Below, piece after piece: positions 8,367 to 14,447 of a stretch of DNA of 64,000 nucleotides. The first letter of the stretch is position 1; the number at the start of each line of letters is the position of its first letter. The notes under the pieces are model-generated. The model saw only the letters and a list, made by a program, of their open reading frames with translations. It was not told the DNA's origin and ran no database searches. This DNA is from CAIYYO01 sp049299895 (GTDB taxonomy: Archaea > Altiarchaeota > Altiarchaeia > IMC4 > QMZM01). Made by a program: the position numbers and the translations under genes. Location of the stretch: assembly GCA_049299895.1 (NCBI GenBank), contig JBAQYF010000023.1:49889-113888 (forward strand), written 5' to 3'.

Positions 8367-8594
8367 TCATACGCTTGACGGCACAGGCACGCGAATCTTC
8401 TGCAATCCCACAAAAGTGGGGGCTTTGCTCTCGGAAGAAACTTCCAGGCATAAAGCGACAGCTTCCTTCATCCTCTCCATAAGCGCCTCAACAGTCTTTG
8501 CCTGCGTGTGGCAGCCCGGCAGTTCTACTACTTCCCCGACATAGAAACCGTCCTCGTCCTGTTCCACAACTACAGTATAATCCCTTTTTCCCAT
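8367..8594 (-). CDS. hicB: HicB family antitoxin
   Basis: 75 residues from the ATG at 8594 (GKRDYTVVVEQDEDGFYVGE). The longer frame upstream has no homology, so the internal Met is preferred. The HicB core is clear: a strand with VGEVVELPGCHTQAKTVEALMERMKEA followed by a short C-terminal extension. There is no ribbon-helix-helix at the end, so DNA binding may be through the toxin-antitoxin complex only. It neutralises the HicA encoded just downstream. Confidence 0.85.
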   Translation of the reverse strand: MGKRDYTVVVEQDEDGFYVGEVVELPGCHTQAKTVEALMERMKEAVALCLEVSSESKAPTFVGLQKIRVPVPSSV

Positions 8595-8751
8595 TATGGG
8601 ACGACAAAATTTCAAAAGGATATGAATGCCATTATTCTGGCAATCCATCACAAAAATATTTAGATTTTTGTTGGATTACAAAGAAGCAGGTAGAACATAT
8701 CGGGACAAGCAATAACTCAAAGAATCTTGTTAAGTCAATCGACGAATATAA

Positions 8752-8901
8752 TTACTCAAAGTACACAAAGGGATGGATATAAAAGTTTGAACTGGTCTTC
8801 TTCGCGAGCATCGCTTCGTCGTCGCGGGTGTAGAGCGGGAACCTTTCCAGTATCTCCCTGTAGCGCGGATCGAACAATCCTTCCCAAACCCCCAATCCTG
8901 C
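8752..8901 (-). pseudogene. Gene remnant with coherent reading frame
   Basis: A minus-strand frame of about 50 codons without a start codon, ending at 8752. It encodes a protein-like stretch (GLFDPRYREILERFPLY, then TRDDEAMLAKK, then FYIHPFVYFE at the end). It loosely recalls the start of DUF2958-like small proteins, but the assignment is weak. It lies between two HicAB modules and probably marks the 3' end of a deleted gene. Confidence 0.3.
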
Positions 8902-8909
8902 TTATATAT
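8902..8909 (+). promoter_or_regulatory. TATA box of the second HicBA module
   Basis: TTATATAT, centred about 28 nt before the ATG of hicB at 8933. The spacing places the transcription start on or next to the ATG, predicting a leaderless mRNA. No Shine-Dalgarno is present. Confidence 0.55.
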
Positions 8910-8932
8910 TTCCGGAATCCGCATATTATCTT

Positions 8933-9157
8933 ATGGAGCTTACTGTCGTCATCCGCAAAGAGGGTAAGTTGTTTAGTGCGTGGGCTGCTGATCTTGACAT
9001 CGCCTCTCAGGGGAAGACTATCGAGGAGGCCATGAAGAATATCAAGGAGGCGGTTGAGCTTTACATGGAAGACGAGGACGCCAAAGTCAAGACTGAAGAC
9101 GTGCTGATCTATCCATTGAGGGTCAAAGATGCCGAAGTTTCCGCATCCGCCTGCTAG
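8933..9157 (+). CDS. hicB: HicB-like antitoxin, second module
   Basis: 74 residues. It has the shortened HicB fold: strand MELTVVIRKEGKLFSAWAADLD, then the SQGKTIEEAMKNIKEAVELYMED helix and a short tail. This is the partial-RNase-H-like antitoxin without DNA-binding domain. It overlaps the downstream hicA by 29 nt, which ensures coupled translation. It differs strongly from the HicB at 8367-8594, so the two modules are not a recent duplication. Confidence 0.85.
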   Translation: MELTVVIRKEGKLFSAWAADLDIASQGKTIEEAMKNIKEAVELYMEDEDAKVKTEDVLIYPLRVKDAEVSASAC

Positions 9158-9365
9158 GGATGTTATAAAGCTCCTCGCCAGGAACGGCTTCTCTATAGTG
9201 GGCAGGAAGGGAAGCCACATCAGGCTTAAAAAGAAAGACTCTGTTTCTACGCGAATCGTCGTAGTTCCAGACCACCAAGAGATGACTCCTGGGACGCTTC
9301 ACAGTATCATCCGGCAGAGCGGCATAGAAAAGGAAGAGTTTCTTAGGATGCTGGAAGAGATTTGA
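9129..9365 (+). CDS. hicA: HicA toxin, second module
   Basis: 78 residues. The dsRBD-like HicA core is complete: ARDVIKLLARNGFSIVGRKG, the catalytic His in GSHIRLKKK, VVVPDHQEMTPGTLHSII and RQSGIEKEEFLRMLEEI. The ATG lies inside hicB in another frame. Full length, with no damage seen, so a functional mRNA interferase is likely. Confidence 0.88.
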   Translation: MPKFPHPPARDVIKLLARNGFSIVGRKGSHIRLKKKDSVSTRIVVVPDHQEMTPGTLHSIIRQSGIEKEEFLRMLEEI

Positions 9366-9628
9366 TTCTTTAGGTTTGACATCAGTGGTCAGATCACCCA
9401 GCACGAAGGTCCCCTGTCAGTTTAAGTTTACTTAAGCTCGTAATCTTCCATCAGTATTGCGGGTAAAACCAGTAGGCCAGTGTACCTTGAGGTGCACGTT
9501 CTATGAGCCTGCTGGTTCTGCACTCTCGTTCTGATGATCCTTTACCAGACGTGGAATATCTCCGGTTCTACCCAAAAATAACTTGAAAAGGGGGCTTATA
9601 CCTAAGGCTTTCAGCGGACCCTATTGTT
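9366..9628. other. Intergenic region with nested inverted repeats
   Basis: About 260 nt between a plus-strand hicA and the minus-strand ASCH gene. No coding frame is convincing. Its only clear structure is the nested hairpin at 9467-9517, listed separately. A TGATGA sequence at about 9532, reminiscent of a box C, has no matching D box at a sensible distance. Confidence 0.5.
9467..9517. ncRNA. Candidate structured RNA or element-end hairpin
   Basis: A nested stem. The outer arm AACCAGTAGG (9467-9476) pairs with CCTGCTGGTT (9508-9517), with one U-G wobble. The inner arm GTGTACC (9480-9486) pairs with GGTGCAC (9491-9497) around a TTGA tetraloop, again with one wobble. The wobbles are consistent with selection on RNA rather than on DNA symmetry. 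It could be a small RNA, or the subterminal hairpin of a lost IS200/IS605-type element; no transposase is nearby. Confidence 0.35.
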
Positions 9629-10062
9629 TCAATCAGTCAGCACTGCCTGAAATGCGCATCCTTTGCCCCCTATTTTCCGGACCAGCTCGGAGTCGTCGAA
9701 GTAGGCATAGTTCTGCGGCGGCCTGTATTCCGGACAGGCCTCGTATGGGTCGATCGGCGTCTCAAATCTTCCGTATTCATCGATCTCGAGTGCGTGGATC
9801 ATTGTTTTGTCTGCGCAGTAAGCAAAGAAATTGCCGTGATCTATTCCTCCATATACCTTGCATTTCTCCCAGATCACGTGGGGCGTACCTGTCAGTATTT
9901 TCTTTACGGTGAACCAGCCTACGATGTGCTGCGTCGGACTGGATTCGTACACGTAGACTTTTTCGATCTTTTCCTTTGGGGTTTGTTTCCGAAACTCGTA
10001 CTTTTTTCTCCTGAGAAGATTTTCTCGCCGTATTTGGGTTTGATCGACAATATAATGTCCAT
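9629..10062 (-). pseudogene. ASCH/PUA-like domain protein, frameshifted
   Basis: The C-terminal 107 codons (ESSPTQHIVGWFTVKKIL, HALEIDEYGRFETPIDPYEA) and an N-terminal segment beginning MDIILSIKPKYGEKIFSGEK at 10062 belong to one ASCH-type protein. That is the family described as predicted regulators with PUA-like domains. The two parts are in different frames. The break lies at a run of six A (10002-10007 on the minus strand) where seven would restore SGEKKYEFRKQTPKEKIEKV. Either the gene is inactive, or the A-run is a sequencing or assembly error or a slippage site. Predicted role: RNA binding or modification. It lies 34 nt downstream of the YwgA-like gene. Confidence 0.7.
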
Positions 10063-10096
10063 GCTTCTTTTTACTGACAGCAGGCCTTTGTCAGTC

Positions 10097-10561
10097 TCAT
10101 CCCAGTCTTTCCGCGCTCTTCATCGCTTTCTCTACGTGTTCATCCTCGAACCAGGGTTTTGCTTTTTTCGTGAATTCTGCGATCTCCTTTTCGCCGGATA
10201 GGTTCATGGCTTTTTTCGCGAAGACCACGGTTGAGACTAGTTCATATGCGTCCGGTGCCTTGTTATATTTCTCCGTTCTGGAGAGCGAGCCTGCCAGGGG
10301 CTTGATCTTTTCCACGATCTTTTTGTCCTGTTCGGTGGGTTCGTATTTCAGATCTTTTCCTTTGTGGTCGTAGAGGTCGACCGTCAGCTCGGATGAGTAC
10401 ACGCCGCGGACGTACCAGCCGTAGTCGTAGTTCCAGCCGATGCCCATGATCTGGGCGATGTAGCCTGTTTTTTGTATTATGAGCTTGTCGTCGAAGCTGT
10501 CCAGTATGGGTTCTCTTCCGAGTATTTCCCTGCAGAACCATTTAAGTCGTCCGTTTGTCAT
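10097..10561 (-). CDS. YwgA/SocA-like uncharacterised protein
   Basis: 154 residues. The central segment KLIIQKTGYIAQIMGIGW followed by YDYGWYVRGVYSSELTVDLY matches the YwgA/SocA-antitoxin-like fold, where a short helix pair precedes a Y-x-x-G-x-Y-S-x-x-L motif. The helical C-terminus is specific to archaeal members. No catalytic residues are obvious. It is translationally coupled to a 36-codon upstream ORF by an ATGA overlap and is followed by the ASCH gene. This suggests a three-gene module, possibly a toxin-antitoxin or defence unit; that is inference. Confidence 0.55.
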   Translation of the reverse strand: MTNGRLKWFCREILGREPILDSFDDKLIIQKTGYIAQIMGIGWNYDYGWYVRGVYSSELTVDLYDHKGKDLKYEPTEQDKKIVEKIKPLAGSLSRTEKYNKAPDAYELVSTVVFAKKAMNLSGEKEIAEFTKKAKPWFEDEHVEKAMKSAERLG

Positions 10562-10668
10562 TTTGCACCATTATCTTTTTGTTTCTTTGCGTTATTAATC
10601 TTTTCTATCTGCTCCTTTATTCCCTGGTGTAGGTTATTTATCCTTTTCACGAGTTGCTGTGGATCCAT
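10558..10668 (-). CDS. 36-residue coupled small ORF
   Basis: ATG at 10668 preceded by GAGGAG with good spacing; stop TGA at 10558-10560 overlaps the ATG of the YwgA-like gene (ATGA). The product is a single amphipathic, charged helix (DPQQLVKRINNLHQGIKEQI and a Lys/Asn-rich end) with no membrane segment. The combination of ribosome site, overlap and protein-like composition argues for translation. It could be an antitoxin-like peptide or a translational leader for the next gene. Confidence 0.5.
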   Translation of the reverse strand: MDPQQLVKRINNLHQGIKEQIEKINNAKKQKDNGAK

Positions 10669-10699
10669 TTTCTCTCCTCTTTCCCTTGAGGACACATAT

Positions 10700-10860
10700 T
10701 CAGGGTAGAACTCTAGACTCGAAGAATTCTTCTTTGCTTATGCCTGCATCTCTCATTATTTTTCTGAGCGGCCCTATGCCCAGGTCTTAGCCTTTGTGGT
10801 ATGGGACGACCGTGGTCCGGCCGTCATATCCATAGTTCTCGAATGGATGAACCAGTAAGA
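10700..10860 (-). pseudogene. Third hicA copy, interrupted by a stop codon
   Basis: The minus-strand frame reads LVHPFENYGYDGRTTVVPYHKG, then TAA at 10787-10789, then DLGIGPLRKIMRDAGISKEEFF to the stop at 10700. In the intact copy at 8130 the residue after HKG is Glu, so a single GAA to TAA change explains the interruption. The N-terminal third with the GSH motif is no longer recognisable, and no hicB is next to it. Clearly a decayed toxin gene. Confidence 0.75.
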
Positions 10861-10969
10861 TTACGGGAAGAGATTTGATTACAGTTGATTTGTCTGCTTC
10901 TTGTGAGCTTTCTAGGCTGGTTGAAGTATTAATACCCCTTTTTTCCATTATCTAAACACGCCCGGAAAA

Positions 10970-11779
10970 ATGAAAACCCATTTAGACGCAGGAAAACAAA
11001 AAAAGCTTTTGGAATCGATTATACAGAGGAGCGCAGTCGCTACGTTCGTACTTGACGCAAACCACAAGGTCTTATACTGGAATGAAGCATGCGAAGAGCT
11101 GACTGGGGTGAAGGCGCAGGATGTCGTGGGCACGGACGATCACTGGAAGGCTTTCTATCTTCTTCGTCGGCCGTGCGTCGCGGACATAGCTCTTTACGGT
11201 CTGTCGGAGGACTTCAGCAAGCTCTACAAGACGCCCTCCAAGTCTCTGCTGTCAAAAGAGGGCCTCCATGCCGAGGACTGGTTCCTTAACCTGAACGGGA
11301 AAGACCGATACGTGATATTCGACGCTGCGCCCGTATACGACGAGACGGGCGAGATAGTAGCCGCCGTCGAGACCCTGCAGGACATAACCGCACTCAAGCG
11401 CTCGGAGGAAGCGCTAAGCGACCACGACAGATCGATGACTGCGGCCTTCAACGCGCTTCCCGCTCCCGCAGCCATCATATCCATAGACGACAGGACATAT
11501 CTTGAGGTCAACAGGTCCTGGGAAACGCTCACAGGTTACTCCCGCAAAGAACTCGTAGGAAAAACTGTCTTACGGCCCTCCCTTTGGTCCGACGCCCTGG
11601 AGCCCGGAAAGCTCATAGAAAAAGCTATCAGCGCGGGCGGGTTCAGGAATGTCGGGGCAGGGATCGATCCGAAGAACGGGGAAACGAGGACCTGGCTGAT
11701 ATCGGCGGAACTCCTCGAATACGCCGGGCGCCTCTGCGTCATATTCTCAGGGCAGGACATAGGCGCAGGGACGAAGTGA
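10970..11779 (+). CDS. PAS domain sensor protein without output domain
   Basis: 269 residues holding two PAS domains. The first (about 15-145) contains VATFVLDANHKVLYWNEACEELTG and ends with the PAC segment VETLQDITALKRSEEAL. The second (about 155-262) contains AAIISIDDRTYLEVNRSWE. No kinase, GGDEF, HTH or methyl-accepting region follows, so it probably signals by protein contact or serves as a ligand sensor for a separate partner. A TATA-like AGTATTAATACC lies about 40 nt upstream. No response regulator is near. Confidence 0.8.
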   Translation: MKTHLDAGKQKKLLESIIQRSAVATFVLDANHKVLYWNEACEELTGVKAQDVVGTDDHWKAFYLLRRPCVADIALYGLSEDFSKLYKTPSKSLLSKEGLHAEDWFLNLNGKDRYVIFDAAPVYDETGEIVAAVETLQDITALKRSEEALSDHDRSMTAAFNALPAPAAIISIDDRTYLEVNRSWETLTGYSRKELVGKTVLRPSLWSDALEPGKLIEKAISAGGFRNVGAGIDPKNGETRTWLISAELLEYAGRLCVIFSGQDIGAGTK

Positions 11780-11821
11780 GTTGAAATGACCGGAATGACA
11801 AATCCACTGTTTATGAACATG

Positions 11822-12012
11822 ATAAAATAATCCGGGCGAACGCAACTCCTGCTTGCCGTAACGCTTCCGCCTCCCGGAGACTGCGCCTGCCGGGATCGCC
11901 TACTCTTTCATGATGCCTTCGGTCTACTTTAGGTACTCCGGCCGATTATCCGCGTGGTATGTTGTGTTCTGTCCCTCTTTTCCGCGTTTCTTGATCTGTC
12001 CTTTATTCGGAG
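11822..12012. other. Intergenic region with possible gene tail
   Basis: On the minus strand a short open frame (about 11929-12020) ends with the protein-like tail QNTTYHADNRPEYLK before a TAG, but it has no start codon and overlaps the end of the BofA-like gene. It may be a remnant. Nothing else was recognised. Confidence 0.3.
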
Positions 12013-12264
12013 TCAGAACCCCAGCCCAAGGAAGTGCATCAGCACAACCAGTATCACTCCCGGTATCCCTGCGAGTGCGACGACGAGTATCGACAGCCAG
12101 TTTATAGGTATCCCGAGGCCGAAGAACTGGTTCAGGGCCCAGAATGCTATGATCCCGATTATGGAATTCACCGCAAGCTGTGTTGCATTCTCAAGGATCT
12201 TCCATAGGACGTAGATTATTATAACCGCCACGATCAGTGTCAGGATCTCTGCTATTAGAGTCAT
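12013..12264 (-). CDS. BofA-like small membrane protein
   Basis: 83 residues, almost entirely hydrophobic, with two or three membrane helices. The segment ATQLAVNSIIGIIAFWALNQFFGLGI followed by INWLSILVVALAGIPGVILVVL matches the pro-sigmaK-processing inhibitor BofA family, which is widespread in archaea where there is no sigma factor; its archaeal role is unknown. A ribosome site AGAGGTG precedes the ATG. It lies 22 nt downstream of the Yip1-like gene. Confidence 0.75.
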   Translation of the reverse strand: MTLIAEILTLIVAVIIIYVLWKILENATQLAVNSIIGIIAFWALNQFFGLGIPINWLSILVVALAGIPGVILVVLMHFLGLGF

Positions 12265-12286
12265 TTTTACACCTCTTTTATTGTCG

Positions 12287-12805
12287 TTACCTCCATCCCG
12301 GCGTTACCGTACTCGATGCAATAAAGAACGCGCTGAAAAACAGAACTGCCAGGAGGAACGCTATTATCGCGGGCAATAGGACTACTATGATTGCTTTCCC
12401 CATCGAGATCTCCTGCGCATCCCTTGTCGCGTAGATAGCGCAGATGAAACTCCATATTCCGCCGACGATGCTTCCCAGTATTGGGACGATGCCGAGTGCC
12501 ATCGGCGCCTGGGCGTATCCGAGGGCTGCAAGATAGCCCGTGTAGGTCGATTTCCCGCCGAGGAGCTTTGCGAAGATGTGCAGTATGCCTCCTCCTATAA
12601 GCCATCCGATGGGCATTCCTATCAGTATCCCGATCAGGGCAAACCCCAGGGAGCCTATTATGCTCCATATGCCGCCTATTATGCCTGCGCACAGGAGCAC
12701 TATCAGCCCCTCTTTGAACCCGTCCTTGTCGTCTCTTATCTCTTTGTAGATCTTACCGTCGAGCTTTACAGCCCTTTCGATCCTTTTATAGTTTAGCATT
12801 GCCAT
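12287..12805 (-). CDS. YIP1 family membrane protein
   Basis: 172 residues with five predicted helices. After a Lys-rich cytosolic start, the first helices carry Gly-rich packing motifs (GLIVLLCAGIIGGIWSIIGS, GMPIGWLIGGGILHIFAKLLGG). The Yip1 hallmark TYTGYLAALGYAQAPMALGIVP is clear. A GAGGT ribosome site precedes the ATG. Archaeal YIP1 proteins are of unknown function; eukaryotic relatives act in membrane trafficking. Probably co-transcribed with the BofA-like gene. Confidence 0.8.
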   Translation of the reverse strand: MAMLNYKRIERAVKLDGKIYKEIRDDKDGFKEGLIVLLCAGIIGGIWSIIGSLGFALIGILIGMPIGWLIGGGILHIFAKLLGGKSTYTGYLAALGYAQAPMALGIVPILGSIVGGIWSFICAIYATRDAQEISMGKAIIVVLLPAIIAFLLAVLFFSAFFIASSTVTPGWR

Positions 12806-12841
12806 TTTTTTACCTCGTTAAATGATCAGTATCCTCAAGCA

Positions 12842-13021
12842 TTATTTTTTCTTTGCATTCTTCTCTTCGGAGAACTCGCGCAAGCCCATGATATTTCCCT
12901 CCGGGTCCATGAAGACCGCATAGGATCCCCATTCGCCCATTGAGGTCTTCTCTGTTACGTTCTCTCCTCCGTTCTTCTTTATCTCCGCGGGGAACTCAAA
13001 ATACACAACCGGATGAGCCAT
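12842..13021 (-). pseudogene. VOC (glyoxalase-like) gene with internal deletion
   Basis: The 59 codons join the N-terminal start of a VOC protein (MAHPVVYFEFPAE) directly to its C-terminal strand-rich end (KKNGGENVTEKTSMGEWGSY, FMDPEGNIMGL). A typical single VOC protein is about 115-125 residues, so roughly 60 internal residues are missing while the frame is kept. Metal-binding and helix elements from the middle are gone, so it cannot form the usual fold. Alternatively the 5' half is coincidental, but MAHPVVxFE is the standard start of this family. Confidence 0.6.
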
Positions 13022-13075
13022 AGGAACCATCCAGGGAGGTATTTAGGAAAACAAAGAATAAAACACGCCCTCCCC

Positions 13076-14074
13076 TTAGTAGACGCTGTTCTTCAGGCTG
13101 CCGGCTGCATAGGCAGCAATATTTGCGGCAGTCTCTTCCAGGATACGCTCGAGCGCCTCCTGGCTGTAGAAAGCGATATGCGGCGTGTATACGACGTTGT
13201 CTTTTCCCAGGAGGATGTGCTCTTTTACTATCTCCCCCAATGCCTCCACTTTCTTCGGATCGTATAGAAGCTGCTTTTCCTCCTTTATCAGGTCTTCGCC
13301 TTCTATCACGTCCAGGCCCGCCCCGGAGAGGATGCCCTTGTCAAGGGCCTCTATCAGTGCCGCAGTATCCACTATCGCGCCCCTCGATGTGTTTATCAGG
13401 AGCGCTCCCTTTTTTGTCTTGACCAGACTGTCGCGGTTTATCAGGTGATGCGTGTATTTGTTGTATGGAACGTGCAACGTGATTATGTCCGAATGCGACA
13501 GTAGTTCATCCATTGAGGCATAATCGAAGCCCAGTACCTCGGAGAGAAAAGTATCGGGTTTGGTATCAAAGGCCAGGACATTCATGCCGAAGGCCTTTGC
13601 TATCCTGATCACGTGCAGGCCGATCTTTCCTGCGCCCACGACGCCCAAAGTCCTGCCCTTGAGGTCGAAACCTTTCAGCCCCTCGATCGAGTGGTCGTGG
13701 ACCAGGGACCGCATATAAGCCTTGTGCACGTTCCTAGAGAGGGACAGGATGAGAGCGAACGTATGCTCCGCGACGGTATTCTCGCCGTACGCCGGCACGT
13801 TGCAGACCGCTATCCTGCTTTCCTTGCACGCGGCAAGATCGATGTGATCAAAGCCCGTGGACCTTGTCACTATCAGTCTTGCTTTGGGCAGGAGGGACAG
13901 AAGATCGCGGTCTATCTTTGAATAGATGAATATGGACAGTGCCTCGGCATCGGCTGCTTCTTTTACATTCTCTCTTGTAAGGGGTTCGCTGTGGAATGAC
14001 AGCTCGTGGCCCGGCAGTTCCTTTTTGAGGAATTCCTCCTCCCAACCCTTTATCTCATAAAATGCGACCTTCAT
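13076..14074 (-). CDS. D-2-hydroxyacid dehydrogenase (D-lactate dehydrogenase-like)
   Basis: 332 residues, full length. NAD-binding Rossmann motif GVVGAGKIGLHVIRIAKAFG lies near 145-165. The catalytic triad is Arg in LINTSRGAIVDTAAL, Glu in LDVIEGED and His in VYTPHIAFYS. N- and C-terminal catalytic lobes are complete (ARLIVTRSTGFDHIDLAACK). The AYGENTVAEHTFALIL segment fits the LdhA/HdhD branch that reduces pyruvate or related 2-keto acids with NADH. It overlaps the upstream small Cys-rich gene by 4 nt. Confidence 0.88.
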   Translation of the reverse strand: MKVAFYEIKGWEEEFLKKELPGHELSFHSEPLTRENVKEAADAEALSIFIYSKIDRDLLSLLPKARLIVTRSTGFDHIDLAACKESRIAVCNVPAYGENTVAEHTFALILSLSRNVHKAYMRSLVHDHSIEGLKGFDLKGRTLGVVGAGKIGLHVIRIAKAFGMNVLAFDTKPDTFLSEVLGFDYASMDELLSHSDIITLHVPYNKYTHHLINRDSLVKTKKGALLINTSRGAIVDTAALIEALDKGILSGAGLDVIEGEDLIKEEKQLLYDPKKVEALGEIVKEHILLGKDNVVYTPHIAFYSQEALERILEETAANIAAYAAGSLKNSVY

Positions 14075-14373
14075 TTTACCGCTATGGTGTAATTACATTC
14101 TATCGACGCTACCAGGCACCTCGGTTCCTGGTAGTAGCATTTGGGATTACACGTCGACCCTTCCGGTATGTAGGCGTCAGGGCATGTGCAGTCCGGGCAG
14201 GGGGCGAATCTGCAGTCCGGAGGGGCCCTTCCAACGCCGGTTCCGTCCGGGCAGATCAATGCTTCCTCGGTGCATGCGACCGGCTGGGGTCTTTGAGTCT
14301 GCAGAACGCAGATTATGACAAGCAGGATAAGGATGACGAACACGGCGAGCGGCATTTTACTTTCATGGGCCAT
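14071..14373 (-). CDS. Membrane-anchored Cys-rich small protein
   Basis: 100 residues. A short N-terminus, a membrane helix (PLAVFVILILLVIICVLQT) and an extracytoplasmic domain of about 70 residues with ten Cys. The block ICPDGTGVGRAPPDCRFAPCPD is a motif found in many small secreted proteins of archaea and bacteria. Its stop overlaps the start of the dehydrogenase gene by 4 nt. Function unknown; disulfide-bonded surface domain expected. Confidence 0.7.
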   Translation of the reverse strand: MAHESKMPLAVFVILILLVIICVLQTQRPQPVACTEEALICPDGTGVGRAPPDCRFAPCPDCTCPDAYIPEGSTCNPKCYYQEPRCLVASIECNYTIAVK

Positions 14374-14447
14374 AATCTAATTATCTGCACGAAAATTTAT
14401 AAGACGGCCTGCGCTCTCTTGAGTTACTCCGCCCTTTTTCGCTCTTT

